Shown: positions 47,997 through 57,191, numbered from the stretch's first letter. The stretch: 64,000 nt of DNA from Streptomyces formicae (GCF_002556545.1 NZ_CP022685.1:8596001-8660000); one strand, 5' to 3'. Program-made: numbers and translations. Notes: generated from the sequence alone by a model not told the origin.

Positions 47997-49498
47997 GCGA
48001 GCTCCGTTGTCGCTATGGCGCGCAGGAGGTTCTGTTCGGTGACCTCGGGGCCCGTCAGTTCCGCCACTGTCCCGCCGTCCTTGAGCACGACCACGCGATC
48101 CGATCCCTCGATCAATTCCTCGGTGTCCGAGGAGATGAGCAGGACACCCAGACCCTGTTCCGCCAACTCGTCGATGAGTGCCTGGACTTCGGCCTTCGCT
48201 CCGATGTCGATGCCCCGTGTGGGCTCGTCCAGGAGGAGGACCTTGGGGTGCATCGCCAGCCAGCGGGCCAGGAGGACCTTCTGCTGGTTGCCGCCGGAGA
48301 GTTCGCCGACCTTCTGGTGCGGGCTCGACGCCTTGATGCGCAGGCGTCTGATGAACGTGTCGACCAGGTCGTCGATGCGCTTCTCGTCCACCAGGCCGAA
48401 GCGGGACAGGCGGGGGAGCGCGGCAAGCGCGATGTTCTCGCGGACGGAGAGGCCGGGGACGATGCCCTCGGCCTTGCGGTCCTCGGGGAGCAGGCTGATG
48501 CCCGCCCGGATGGCGGCGGGTGTGCTGCCGGTGCGCACGCGCTCGCCCGCGACCGTGACGCTGCCGGAATCGGCCGGCAGGGCTCCGGCGATCGCCTTCG
48601 CCGTCTCGCTGCGGCCCGAGCCGAGCAGGCCGCCGAGGCCCACCACCTCCCCGGGCCGGATCGTGATCGATACGTCGTGGAGGTGGTGACGAACCGTCAA
48701 GTTGGTTGCCGTGAGGACTGGTTCGGTCTCGGTGTCGTGAGTGCCCGTGAAGCTCGTCAGGCCCTCCTTCTGTACGGTCTCGATCTCTCTGCCCAGCATC
48801 AGCGCCACCAGGCGCAGTCGGTCCAGGTCGGCCAGGGCGCCGGTGTGGACCACCTTGCCGTCGCGCAGCACGGTGACGCGGTCGCATATCTCGTACAGCT
48901 CGTCCAGGCGGTGGCTCACGTAGATCACCGCGATGCCGCGTTCGCGGAGCGTGCGGATCACCCCGAAGAGGGTCTGTACCTCGCGCGGTTCGAGCGAGGA
49001 CGTGGGCTCGTCCATCACCACGACGCGTGCGTCGACCGAGGCCGCGCGGGCCAGGGCCACCATCTGCTGGGCGCCGACGCCCAGTTCGCGCAGCGGGCGG
49101 CGGACGTCGACGGTGACTCCCAGGTCGCGCAGGGCCTCGGTCGCGTCGCGGTGCATGCGGGCGAAGTCGATCAGACCGAGGCGGCCGCGTGGCTCGCGGC
49201 CCAGGAAGAGGTTGCGGGCCACGCTCATCAGGGGAACGAGGTTGACCTCCTGGTAGATGGTGGAGATGCCCGCGTGCTGGGCGTCGAGCGGGGTCGTGAA
49301 GCGGACGGGGGCGCCGTCGTACGTCAGCTCGCCCGCGTCCGGGGTGTAGACGCCGGTCAGGACCTTGATCAGGGTGGACTTGCCCGCGCCGTTCTCGCCG
49401 ATGAGGGCGTGCACCTCGCCCGCGCGTGCGGTGAAGTCGACCTCGTCCAGGGCGCGCACGCCGGGGAAGGTCTTGGAGACGGACTTGGCCGACAGCAT
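47993..49498 (-). CDS. Sugar ABC transporter ATP-binding protein, double cassette
   Basis: 501 residues, the size of RbsA/XylG/YtfR proteins with two nucleotide-binding halves. Walker A of the first half is GENGAGKST (34-42) with signature LGVGAQQMVALARA and Walker B RVVVMDEPTSSL. The second half has the degenerate Walker A GLLGSGRSE, signature LSGGNQQKVLLARW and LLLDEPTRGIDIG. As in the family, one site is probably catalytically weak. ATG 49498 starts one base after the binding-protein stop. It energises uptake of the sugar recognised by the YtfQ-like protein. Confidence 0.96.
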   Translation of the reverse strand: MLSAKSVSKTFPGVRALDEVDFTARAGEVHALIGENGAGKSTLIKVLTGVYTPDAGELTYDGAPVRFTTPLDAQHAGISTIYQEVNLVPLMSVARNLFLGREPRGRLGLIDFARMHRDATEALRDLGVTVDVRRPLRELGVGAQQMVALARAASVDARVVVMDEPTSSLEPREVQTLFGVIRTLRERGIAVIYVSHRLDELYEICDRVTVLRDGKVVHTGALADLDRLRLVALMLGREIETVQKEGLTSFTGTHDTETEPVLTATNLTVRHHLHDVSITIRPGEVVGLGGLLGSGRSETAKAIAGALPADSGSVTVAGERVRTGSTPAAIRAGISLLPEDRKAEGIVPGLSVRENIALAALPRLSRFGLVDEKRIDDLVDTFIRRLRIKASSPHQKVGELSGGNQQKVLLARWLAMHPKVLLLDEPTRGIDIGAKAEVQALIDELAEQGLGVLLISSDTEELIEGSDRVVVLKDGGTVAELTGPEVTEQNLLRAIATTELA

Positions 49499-49499
49499 G

Positions 49500-50579
49500 T
49501 CAGTACGCCTTGTTCAGGTCCGACTTGGCGTTGTCCTTGGTGTACGCGCTGTCCTTGATGACGATGTCCTGGCCGACCTTCTTGCCCCGCGTGAAGTCGT
49601 CCAGGGTCTGGAAGGCGAGGGGGCCGAAGCGGGGGTTGGACTCGATGACGCCGTCGATCCAGCCGTCCACGATGCCGCGCACCGCGCCCTTGGTGCCGTC
49701 GATCGTCACGATCTTCACGTCACCGGCCTTCTTGCCCGCGCCCTTGAGGGCGTTGACGGCGCCGAGGCCCATCTCGTCGTTCTCGGCGTAGATCCCGGTG
49801 ATGTCCGGCTTCGACTGGATCAGCTGCTCGGTGACCTGCTGGCCCTTCTCGCGGGCGAACTCGCCGGTCTGCTTGAAGACGACCTTCAGGCCGGGCGCCT
49901 TCTCCTTGACGCGGTCCTCGAAACCCTTGGTGCGCTCGGTCGTGACGTTGTTGCCCGCCGCGCCGAGGAGGATCGCGATCTTGCCCTTGCCGCCCGTCGT
50001 CCTGATCATCTGGTCGGCCGCCCGCTTGCCCTGTTCGACGAAGTCGGAGCCGATGAACGAGACGTAGTCCTTGCAGGCGGTCGCGTTGATCTTGCGGTCG
50101 ACGGTGACGATCGGGATGTGCTTGGCGCCCGCCGCGCGCAGCACGGGCTCCCAGCCGTCGGAGTTCAGCGGCGCGATGACCAGCAGGTCGGCGCCCTTGG
50201 CGATGAGGTCCTGGACGTCGCTGATCTGCTTGGAGAACTGCGACTGGGCGTTGGCCGTGAGCAGTTTGACGCCGCGTTTGTCGGCCTCGGCCTTGAGGGA
50301 CGCCGTCTCGGCGATGCGGAACGGGTTGGCTTCTTTCTCGGACTGCGCGAAGCCCACCGTCGCGTCCTTGAGGTCGAGCTTCTTTCCGCCGTAGGCGCCT
50401 ATCGCGCAGGTCTTGCCGCCCTGCTCCGAGACGGCCTGGCCCGCCTCGCCGCCCGCGGCGCTCTTGTCGTCGGACGCGTCGTCCTCCGACTTGGCGCACC
50501 CGGCGGTGAGGGCGAGGCTCGCGGCGAGGCCGACGGCGAGCAGGGTCCTGGTCGAGGTACGGAGGATGATCGGCTTCAT
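49500..50579 (-). CDS. Sugar-binding lipoprotein of the ABC importer, YtfQ-like
   Basis: 359 residues. A lipoprotein signal ends at Cys28 (LTAGC), so it is anchored outside the membrane. The mature protein is a type I periplasmic-binding fold. Blocks VGFAQSEKEANPFRIAETAS, LVIAPLNSDGWEPVL and TGIYAENDEMGLGAVNAL closely resemble E. coli YtfQ, which binds galactofuranose. ATG 50579 follows GGGGA. It is the first gene of the four-gene importer operon, with a LacI-like operator about 90 bases upstream. Specificity for galactofuranose is inferred from memory of YtfQ and from the two-permease layout; ribose- or galactose-type sugars remain possible. Confidence 0.92.
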   Translation of the reverse strand: MKPIILRTSTRTLLAVGLAASLALTAGCAKSEDDASDDKSAAGGEAGQAVSEQGGKTCAIGAYGGKKLDLKDATVGFAQSEKEANPFRIAETASLKAEADKRGVKLLTANAQSQFSKQISDVQDLIAKGADLLVIAPLNSDGWEPVLRAAGAKHIPIVTVDRKINATACKDYVSFIGSDFVEQGKRAADQMIRTTGGKGKIAILLGAAGNNVTTERTKGFEDRVKEKAPGLKVVFKQTGEFAREKGQQVTEQLIQSKPDITGIYAENDEMGLGAVNALKGAGKKAGDVKIVTIDGTKGAVRGIVDGWIDGVIESNPRFGPLAFQTLDDFTRGKKVGQDIVIKDSAYTKDNAKSDLNKAY

Positions 50580-50667
50580 GGAGTCCCCAAAACGGCACGG
50601 CCCCGGCACTGAGAGCGCTCACGGGAGGATCGGCACTTGCGGTCAACTCGCGTTACGGGGAGCTTTT

Positions 50668-50680
50668 TACATCGTTGAAA
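50668..50680. promoter_or_regulatory. LacI-type operator before the sugar importer
   Basis: TACATCGTTGAAA holds ACAT-CG-TTGA, two mismatches from the palindrome ACAA-CG-TTGT found before the GH92 gene. It lies between the LacI gene and the importer operon, about 90 bases upstream of the binding-protein start. Confidence 0.5.
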
Positions 50681-50722
50681 GTGGGCTGTAAACCCTCCGC
50701 GCAGTGGGGGCTGCTGCGATGA

Positions 50723-51736
50723 TCAGCGGCGCCCCAGGGTGCTTTCGCGCTCCACCAGGCGGAATTCCGCGGTGATTTCGCGTCCGCCGGGTTCCCCGGG
50801 GGTGGCCAGGCTGCGCAGCAGCGACTCGACAGCGAGCCGCGCGATGGCCCGCTTGTCCGGCGCGACGGTGGTGAGCGTGACCGCCCCGAACTGGCCCTCC
50901 GCGATGTCGTCGAAGCCCACCACCGCCACGTCCCACGGCACCCGCAGGCCCCGCTCGTGCAGCACCCGCATCGCACCGATCGCCACCAGGTCGTTGTACG
51001 CGAACACGGCGTCGGGCCGCACCCCCGCGTCCAGCATCCGCGCCATGGCCTTGGCCCCGTCCCACCGGTCCCAGCCGCCGACCGGGCCCACCAGGCTCTC
51101 GGGCGCCGGGATCCCGGCGGCCGTCAACTCATCGCGCCAGCCAGCGAGTCGGAGGTGGGCGGGGCGGTTCGCGGAGTCGGTGCGCGCGCCGAGGAAGGCG
51201 ATGCTGGTGCGGCCGCGGCCGATGAGGTGACGCACCGCGGTGCGGGCAGCGGCGACGTTGTCGATCGCGATGTGGTCGTAGGGCTGGTCGTACTCGCGCT
51301 CGCCGAGCAGCACGAGCGGCACGTCGTCCTCGCGGCCCCGCAGGTCCTCCGACTCCAGCTCCAGCGGGCTGAGGATCAGGCCGTCGATGACCCGCGTGCG
51401 AAACCCCTGGCTGACCAGGACCTCCTGCTCGCGGTCGCCGCGCGTGTGGTCGAGAAGGACGGTGAAGTCGTGCTCGGCGGCCGCGTCGATGACGGCGCCC
51501 GCGAGCTCGGCGAAGTAGGGATTTCCCAGTTCGGGGACGGCCAGCGCGATGATGCCCGTACGCCCCTTGCGCAGGTGCCTCGCCGTCAGGTTCGGCCGGT
51601 AGCCGAGCTCGTCGATGGCCTCCTGCACGCGGGCCCGCATCGCCGGGGTGACGTGCTGATACTTGTTCACCACGTTCGAGACGGTCTTGATCGAGACGCC
51701 CGCACGCTCCGCGACGTCCTTGAGGCTAACCCGCAC
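50723..51736 (-). CDS. LacI family transcriptional regulator
   Basis: 337 residues. The DNA-binding helix-turn-helix and hinge are classical: VSLKDVAERAGVSIKTVSNV (about 3-22), then LGYRPNLTARHLRKGRTG. The rest is a periplasmic-binding-like effector domain (VGFDDIAEGQFGAVTLTTVA). GTG 51736 follows AGGGAG at five bases. It sits between the importer it probably represses and the divergent GH2 glycosidase. AACGTT-centred sites occur before the importer, the GH2 gene and the GH92 gene, so it probably controls all three and is relieved by the imported sugar. Confidence 0.93.
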   Translation of the reverse strand: MRVSLKDVAERAGVSIKTVSNVVNKYQHVTPAMRARVQEAIDELGYRPNLTARHLRKGRTGIIALAVPELGNPYFAELAGAVIDAAAEHDFTVLLDHTRGDREQEVLVSQGFRTRVIDGLILSPLELESEDLRGREDDVPLVLLGEREYDQPYDHIAIDNVAAARTAVRHLIGRGRTSIAFLGARTDSANRPAHLRLAGWRDELTAAGIPAPESLVGPVGGWDRWDGAKAMARMLDAGVRPDAVFAYNDLVAIGAMRVLHERGLRVPWDVAVVGFDDIAEGQFGAVTLTTVAPDKRAIARLAVESLLRSLATPGEPGGREITAEFRLVERESTLGRR

Positions 51737-51837
51737 TGGATCTCCCTGCGTCCGTGAACCACCCGGCAGAGCGGGGCGGTTGCCGTGACCCTGGACAGCA
51801 CGCCGGAGCCGTGCTGTCATGCCAACTGCCGTTCCTT

Positions 51838-51849
51838 CCAACGTTGTAC
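51838..51849. promoter_or_regulatory. LacI-type operator before the GH2 gene
   Basis: CCAACGTTGTAC, with the perfect centre CAACGTTG, lies between the divergent LacI and GH2 genes, 105 bases before the GH2 start. A further TTCGTTGTACC half-site follows at 51853-51863. Confidence 0.6.
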
Positions 51850-51953
51850 AGATTCGTTGTACCGACTGCGACGGCGAGCCGCCACCCTTCCCCGGTACGA
51901 GCCCGCCGCGCTTCCCGAAGCGAGCCGCCACCCTTCCTCGACAAGGAGGATCC

Positions 51954-54581
51954 GTGCGCCTACGACGTCTCAGAAGACGCCCGAGAGTCAGCCCACGACT
52001 GGCCCTGCTGCTCACCCTGGCCCTCGCCCTCGCGGGGCTCACCGCCGTGCCCGCCGCGACGGCGGCCGACGAAGCCCCCGAAGTGCACGGCCTGAAGGGC
52101 GAGTACTACACCCAGTCCGCCCCCGGAGCCTTCGACTTCCACGAGCTCAAGGCCACCGGCTTCGACCCGAACATCGACTTCGACAACCTCGAACCGCGCC
52201 TCTCCTTCGCCACCGGCAAGTCCGACGACGCCACCGTCCGCTGGACCGGCAAGGTCGTCCCGGAGAAGTCCGGCGCCCACACCTTCTCGATCACCGGCGA
52301 CAACGGCTTCCGCCTCTGGGTCGACGGGAAGCTCGCCATCGACCACTGGGTCGACGACTGGGACAAGGAACAGACCTCCGCCCCCGTCCAGTTGAGCGCG
52401 GGAACGGGCTACGACATCAAGGTCGAGTACTTCGAGCACTACGGAGGCTCCAACCTCCACCTGCGCTGGACCGAACCCGGCGGAGCCAAGAAGGCCGTGC
52501 CGCAGTCCGCGTTCCGCCTCCCCGACGGCTATGACTACGACGGCGCGACCGCCGCCACGGTGGGCAGGGAAGGCCGCACCCTCAAGCTCGACTTCGCCCA
52601 GCGGATCGCCCCGCCCCCGGCCGGACTCGCCTCGCACATCGAGGCCGTCATCGGCGGGGCCAAGTGGCCGCTGAGCGACGTCAAGGCGGACCCGGACGAT
52701 CCGAAGGCGCTCCTGGTAGGGCTCAAGGAACCCGTCGTCGGCAACAAGCAGGGCACCGCCCGAGGCACCGCCGACCTGCGCTACGACGGCAAGGGCGGGC
52801 TCGCGGGCACGGACGGCAAGCCCGTCGCCGCGTTCTGGAGCAGCGGCCCGAACCGCTCGACGTACGAACTGCGCACGAAGTGGGGCGACGACGTCACGCC
52901 CGGCAACGCCCACCGCGAGTACCCCCGGCCGCAGTTGAAGCGCGACACCTGGCAGAACCTCAACGGCTCCTGGCAGTTCGCGGCCGCCGAGAAGGGCGAG
53001 AAGCCCCCGTTCGGCAAGCAGCTCGGGGAGAAGATCCTCGTGCCCTACCCCGTGGAGTCGCAGCTCTCCGGGATCCAGCGGCACGAGGACCGCATGTGGT
53101 ACCGCCGCACCTTCACCGTTCCCGCCGACTGGCAGGTCGGCAAGGGCAAGCGGCTCAGGCTGAACTTCGGCGCCGTCGACTGGCAGTCCGAGGTGTACGT
53201 CAACGGCGAGAAGGTCGCCGAACACCAGGGCGGCTACGACAAGTTCAGCGCCGACGTCACCGACGCGCTGAAGCCGGGGCGCACCCAGGAACTCATCGTC
53301 GGCGTGCACGACCCGACCGACGCGGCGGACGGCGCGAACCCGCCCGTCGGCAAGCAGCGCCTGGACCCCAGCGGCATCTGGTACACGCCCTCCTCCGGCA
53401 TCTGGCAGACGGTGTGGCTGGAGCCGGTCGCCATCGACCACGTCGACTCGCTGAAGCTCACGCCGGACGTCGAGCGCGGTCGACTGGACGTCGAGACCAA
53501 GGGAGTTCGGGACGGCGTCCCCGTCACGGCCACCGCGTACGCGGGCGGCAAGAAGGTCGCCGAGGCGCGAGGCAGGACCGGCGCCCCGCTCACCCTGAAG
53601 ATCGCCAAGCCGCGCCTGTGGTCACCGAGCGACCCGTTCCTCTACGACCTGAAGGTGAGCGTCGGACGCGATCGGGTGCGCAGCTACTTCGGGATGCGCT
53701 CCATCTCCGTGGAGAAGGTGAACGGCACCCCGCGCACCGTGCTCAACGGCAAGCCCGTCTTCATGATGGCCACGCTCGACCAGGGCTTCTGGCCCGACGG
53801 GCTGCACACCGCGCCGAGCGACGAGGCCCTCGCGTACGACCTGAAGATGCACAAGGAGATGGGCTTCAACTCCGTGCGCAAGCACATCAAGGTCGAGCCC
53901 GACCGCTGGTTCTACTGGGCGGACAAGCTGGGCCTGCTCGTCTGGCAGGACATGCCGTCCATGCGCTCGGACCGCAATCCGAGCACGGCGGCCCGCGCCC
54001 AGTACGAGCACGAGATGAAGCAGCTGATCGACGAGCACGCGAGCCACCCCTCGATCATCATGTGGGTGACCTTCAACGAGGGCTGGGGCCAGTACGACGT
54101 GGGGCGCATCGCCGCACAGGCCAAGTCCTGGGACCCGACCCGCCTGGTCAACAACATGTCGGGGCTCAACCTCGGGGCCGACGGCGGCACGGGGGACATC
54201 ATGGACGAGCACGGCTATCCGAGCCCCGCGCTGCCACCGCGTCCCGACGGCGAACGGGCCCTGGTGAGCGGCGAGTACGGCGGCCTCGGGCTCGCGGTGC
54301 CCGGACACGCCTGGTCCGTGCAGCAGAGCTATGTCGACGTGGATCCGGCGCGGTACACGGACGACTACATCGCCAAGCTCGACGAGCTGCGCAAGCTCGC
54401 CTGCAAGGGCGGCAACGGCGCGGTCTACACCCAGATCTCGGACGTGGAGGGCGAGTTGAACGGTCTGCTCACCTACGACCGCAAGGTCGTCAAGCCCGAT
54501 GTGAAGCGGCTGAAGGCGGCACACGAAGCGCTGATCCGCGACGCGTCGCAGGCCACGGTGCCGGGCTGCGCGAGCTCCTGA
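51954..54581 (+). CDS. Secreted PA14-GH2 glycoside hydrolase, probable beta-galactofuranosidase or beta-galactosidase
   Basis: 875 residues. A signal peptide (Arg-rich start, hydrophobic RLALLLTLALALAGL, cut near ATAA at residue 38) is followed by a PA14 carbohydrate-binding domain (about 46-190, GEYYTQS to LHLRWTEPGG), a linker with a beta domain, and GH2 sugar-binding, Ig-like and TIM-barrel domains. The acid/base Glu709 is in FNEGWGQ and the nucleophile is probably Glu774 in SGEYGG. GTG 51954 has AAGGAGG. It hydrolyses a beta-linked sugar outside the cell. GH2 includes beta-galactosidases, beta-mannosidases and some Streptomyces beta-galactofuranosidases. The adjacent galactofuranose-like importer favours the last, as inference only. 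Confidence 0.9.
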   Translation: MRLRRLRRRPRVSPRLALLLTLALALAGLTAVPAATAADEAPEVHGLKGEYYTQSAPGAFDFHELKATGFDPNIDFDNLEPRLSFATGKSDDATVRWTGKVVPEKSGAHTFSITGDNGFRLWVDGKLAIDHWVDDWDKEQTSAPVQLSAGTGYDIKVEYFEHYGGSNLHLRWTEPGGAKKAVPQSAFRLPDGYDYDGATAATVGREGRTLKLDFAQRIAPPPAGLASHIEAVIGGAKWPLSDVKADPDDPKALLVGLKEPVVGNKQGTARGTADLRYDGKGGLAGTDGKPVAAFWSSGPNRSTYELRTKWGDDVTPGNAHREYPRPQLKRDTWQNLNGSWQFAAAEKGEKPPFGKQLGEKILVPYPVESQLSGIQRHEDRMWYRRTFTVPADWQVGKGKRLRLNFGAVDWQSEVYVNGEKVAEHQGGYDKFSADVTDALKPGRTQELIVGVHDPTDAADGANPPVGKQRLDPSGIWYTPSSGIWQTVWLEPVAIDHVDSLKLTPDVERGRLDVETKGVRDGVPVTATAYAGGKKVAEARGRTGAPLTLKIAKPRLWSPSDPFLYDLKVSVGRDRVRSYFGMRSISVEKVNGTPRTVLNGKPVFMMATLDQGFWPDGLHTAPSDEALAYDLKMHKEMGFNSVRKHIKVEPDRWFYWADKLGLLVWQDMPSMRSDRNPSTAARAQYEHEMKQLIDEHASHPSIIMWVTFNEGWGQYDVGRIAAQAKSWDPTRLVNNMSGLNLGADGGTGDIMDEHGYPSPALPPRPDGERALVSGEYGGLGLAVPGHAWSVQQSYVDVDPARYTDDYIAKLDELRKLACKGGNGAVYTQISDVEGELNGLLTYDRKVVKPDVKRLKAAHEALIRDASQATVPGCASS

Positions 54582-54590
54582 GGGTGACGT

Positions 54591-54625
54591 CCCCGGTCCG
54601 CCGCACGGGTGGACCGGGGGCTTTT
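54591..54625 (+). terminator. Rho-independent terminator after the GH2 gene
   Basis: CCCCGGTCC (54591-54599) pairs with GGACCGGGG (54611-54619) across an 11-base loop and is followed by GCTTTT. It starts 10 bases after the GH2 stop, so the GH92 gene needs its own promoter. Confidence 0.8.
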
Positions 54626-54627
54626 CC

Positions 54628-54669
54628 TCCGTACGGCGCACGACCCTTTCCGTACGGCGCACGACCCTT
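54628..54669 (+). repeat. Perfect 21-base tandem duplication
   Basis: The 21-base unit TCCGTACGGCGCACGACCCTT occurs twice in tandem (54628-54648 and 54649-54669) between the GH2 terminator and the GH92 promoter. Each copy contains the self-complementary CCGTACGG. Confidence 0.9.
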
Positions 54670-54715
54670 GACGGGTACGCGTGGGCGACCCAAGAATGAT
54701 CGCGAAGCGTGTCCT

Positions 54716-54727
54716 GACAACGTTGTC
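54716..54727. promoter_or_regulatory. LacI-type operator before the GH92 gene
   Basis: GACAACGTTGTC is a perfect 12-base palindrome 60 bases before the GH92 start, with the CG-centred symmetry of LacI-family operators. It shares the core CAACGTTG with the site before the GH2 gene. Confidence 0.7.
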
Positions 54728-54786
54728 GAATGGTTTCGAAACCCCAGGCTCCAGAACTCCGAAGCTCCAAGGAGGCGTTCTCACGC

Positions 54787-57129
54787 ATGAGATGGATCCC
54801 ACGACTGCGCGGCGCGGGAACGGTGGCGCTGACGGCCGCGCTCCTCGGCGGCGCCCTCGCGATCCCGTCGGCCGAGGCGGACGCCCCGCGCTCCGGCCGC
54901 CTCACCGACCTGGTCAACCCGTTCATCGGCACCGAGAACGAGGGCAACACCTATCCCGGCGCCGCCGTCCCCTTCGGCATGGTGCAGCTCTCGCCCGACA
55001 CCGGGCACAACACCGGATACGACCACTCCGACACCCACATCCGGGGCTTCTCCACGGTGCATCTGTCCGGGGTGGGCTGCGGGCTCGGCGGTGATCTGCC
55101 GGTGCTGCCCACGACCGGTGACGTGAAGGAGACCGACTACGCCAAGTACGCCGCCGAGTTCAGCCACGACGACGAGAGCGCGAGCCCGGGCCGCTACCAG
55201 GTCGGCCTCAAGAGCGGCATCGACGCCGAGCTGACCGCCACCCAGCGCACCGGCGTGCAGCGCTACACCTTCCCCGCCACGGACAAGGCCAACGTCCTGC
55301 TCAACGCGGGCCAGTCGCTGCACAAGACCGTGCGCACCAAGGTCGAGATCCTGGACAGCCGCACGGTGCGCACCGCCATCACCGGCAGCGGCTTCTGCCA
55401 GGACACCAAGCCGTACACGCTGTACACGCTCACCCGCTTCGACCGGCCCTTCAAGGCGTCGGGCACCTGGCGGGGCGGCACCGTCACGGCGGGCTCGAAG
55501 GAGTCGTCGGCGGGCGAGGAGCGCAACGGCGCCTATCTCCGCTTCGACACCACGAAGGACCGCACCGTCGAGGCGACGACCGCGCTCTCCTACGTCGACG
55601 CCAAGGGCGCGGCGCTCAACCTCCGCGCGGAGGGCGGGCGTTCGTACGACCGCGTGGCGAAGGCGGCGCGGGCCGCGTGGGAGGACCGGCTCGACGACGT
55701 CCGGGCCAAGGGCGGCAGCGAGACCGTGCGCCGCACCTTCTACTCGTCCCTGTACCGATCGTTCCTCGCGCCGAACATCGGCAGCGACGTCGACGGCAGG
55801 TACACGGGCTGGGACCAGAAGACCCATCGCGCCAAGGGCTTCACGTACTACCAGAACTGGTCGCTGTGGGACACCTACCGCACCCAGGCGCAGCTCCTCG
55901 CGCTGCTCGCGCCGCGCGAGTCCCGTGACATGGCGCTCTCCGTCCTGAAGATCGACGAGGAGAGCGGCTGGCTGCCCAAGTGGGGCTACGGCACGGTCGA
56001 GACGAACATCATGACCGGCGACCCGGTCACGCCGTTCCTCACCAACGCCTACCAGCAGGGCCTGCTCGAAGGGCACGAGGAGGAGGCGTACCGGGCGCTG
56101 AAGAAGAACGCGGACGGCGTGCCGCCCGCCGACTCCGCGCCGGTCGGGCGCGAGGCCAACAAGGAGTACCTGGCCGAGGGATTCGCCCCGTACGTCAAGG
56201 GCCGCCCGCACGCCAAGCCCGGTGACTCCGACTACGACCACGGCGCCTCCGCGACGCTGGAGTACGCGCTCTCCGACGCGATGCTCGGCGAGATGGCGCG
56301 CGACCTCGGGCACGAGGACGACGCGAAGCGGTACGCGGCACGGGCGCAGAACTACCGGAAGATCTTCGACGGCTCGACCGGCTTCTTCCGTGCGCGCGAT
56401 GCCGCGGGGGCCTTCACCGGGCCCGCCGATCCGGCCAAGAGCGAGGGTTTCCACGAGGGCACGTCCTGGCAGTACCAGTGGCTGGTGCCGCAGGACCTGC
56501 CCGGCATGGTCGGCCTGATCGGCGGCAAGAAGGCGGCGGGCGAGCGGCTCGACTCCTTCTTCGCGTACGAGCAGCTCCTGAAGGATCCGGCCAGGACCGC
56601 CCGCGAGGTGTGGGTGAACGGTCCTTACGACTACTACAACGCCGACAAGTACAACCCGCAGAACGAGCCCGACCTCATCGCCCCCTACACCTACCTGTCG
56701 ACCGGCCAGCCCTGGAAGACGACGGACGTGGTGCACGCCGCGCTCACCCTCTTCACGGACGCCCCGACCGGCATGACGGGCAACGACGACCTCGGCACGA
56801 TGTCCGCGTGGAACGTGCTGTCCTCGATCGGCGTCTTCCCCGTCCAGCCGGGAACGGACACCTGGGGCCTTTCCACGCCCGTCTTCGAGCGCGTGGACAT
56901 CCGGCTCGACCGCCGCTACTACCCGCGCGGCGCCCTGACGGTGAAGGCACCGGGCACGTCCGACACCCAGCGGTACATCCAGTCGGCGCGCACCGACGGT
57001 GCCGCCCTCGACGAGACCTATCTGACCACCGACGACATCCGGGGCACCCGCGAGCTCTCCTTCACGGTGGGGGAGCGGCCATCGGACTGGGGCACATCGC
57101 CCGCCGCCGCGCCGCCCGCGCTGAAGTGA
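54787..57129 (+). CDS. Secreted GH92 alpha-mannosidase
   Basis: 780 residues with a Sec signal (TVALTAALLGGALAIPSAEA). GH92 hallmarks are throughout: LVNPFIGTENEGNTYPGAAV, FGMVQLSPDTGHN, HLSGVGC, FTYYQNWSLWDTYRT, the catalytic acid region EGTSWQYQW (Glu557) and GNDDLGTMSAWN (from residue 665). GH92 enzymes are calcium-dependent inverting exo-alpha-mannosidases acting on 1,2-, 1,3-, 1,4- or 1,6-linked mannose of N-glycans and yeast or fungal mannans. ATG 54787 has AAGGAGG about 11 bases upstream. It follows the GH2 gene and shares a LacI-type operator with it, so it probably works on the same external glycan. Confidence 0.95.
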   Translation: MRWIPRLRGAGTVALTAALLGGALAIPSAEADAPRSGRLTDLVNPFIGTENEGNTYPGAAVPFGMVQLSPDTGHNTGYDHSDTHIRGFSTVHLSGVGCGLGGDLPVLPTTGDVKETDYAKYAAEFSHDDESASPGRYQVGLKSGIDAELTATQRTGVQRYTFPATDKANVLLNAGQSLHKTVRTKVEILDSRTVRTAITGSGFCQDTKPYTLYTLTRFDRPFKASGTWRGGTVTAGSKESSAGEERNGAYLRFDTTKDRTVEATTALSYVDAKGAALNLRAEGGRSYDRVAKAARAAWEDRLDDVRAKGGSETVRRTFYSSLYRSFLAPNIGSDVDGRYTGWDQKTHRAKGFTYYQNWSLWDTYRTQAQLLALLAPRESRDMALSVLKIDEESGWLPKWGYGTVETNIMTGDPVTPFLTNAYQQGLLEGHEEEAYRALKKNADGVPPADSAPVGREANKEYLAEGFAPYVKGRPHAKPGDSDYDHGASATLEYALSDAMLGEMARDLGHEDDAKRYAARAQNYRKIFDGSTGFFRARDAAGAFTGPADPAKSEGFHEGTSWQYQWLVPQDLPGMVGLIGGKKAAGERLDSFFAYEQLLKDPARTAREVWVNGPYDYYNADKYNPQNEPDLIAPYTYLSTGQPWKTTDVVHAALTLFTDAPTGMTGNDDLGTMSAWNVLSSIGVFPVQPGTDTWGLSTPVFERVDIRLDRRYYPRGALTVKAPGTSDTQRYIQSARTDGAALDETYLTTDDIRGTRELSFTVGERPSDWGTSPAAAPPALK

Positions 57130-57164
57130 CGACAGTTCACTTTTGCACCACATGAGTCACACGA

Positions 57165-57191
57165 GGCCCGCCTCTCTCGAAGGGGCGGGCC
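57165..57191 (+). terminator. Hairpin terminator after the GH92 gene
   Basis: GGCCCGCC (57165-57172) and GGCGGGCC (57184-57191) form an eight-base stem with an 11-base loop, starting 36 bases after the GH92 stop. Confidence 0.7.

Noticed and set aside
47028..48887. A longer version of permease 1 reaching back to 48887
   Set aside because: The extra N-terminal part is out-of-frame sequence of the ATP-binding gene. ATG 47996 with the ATGA overlap gives a normal permease.
54781..57153. A 790-codon minus-strand frame opposite the GH92 gene
   Set aside because: Antisense of a GC3-rich gene, with Val/Gly/Arg-rich text and no motifs. GH92 signatures on the plus strand are complete.
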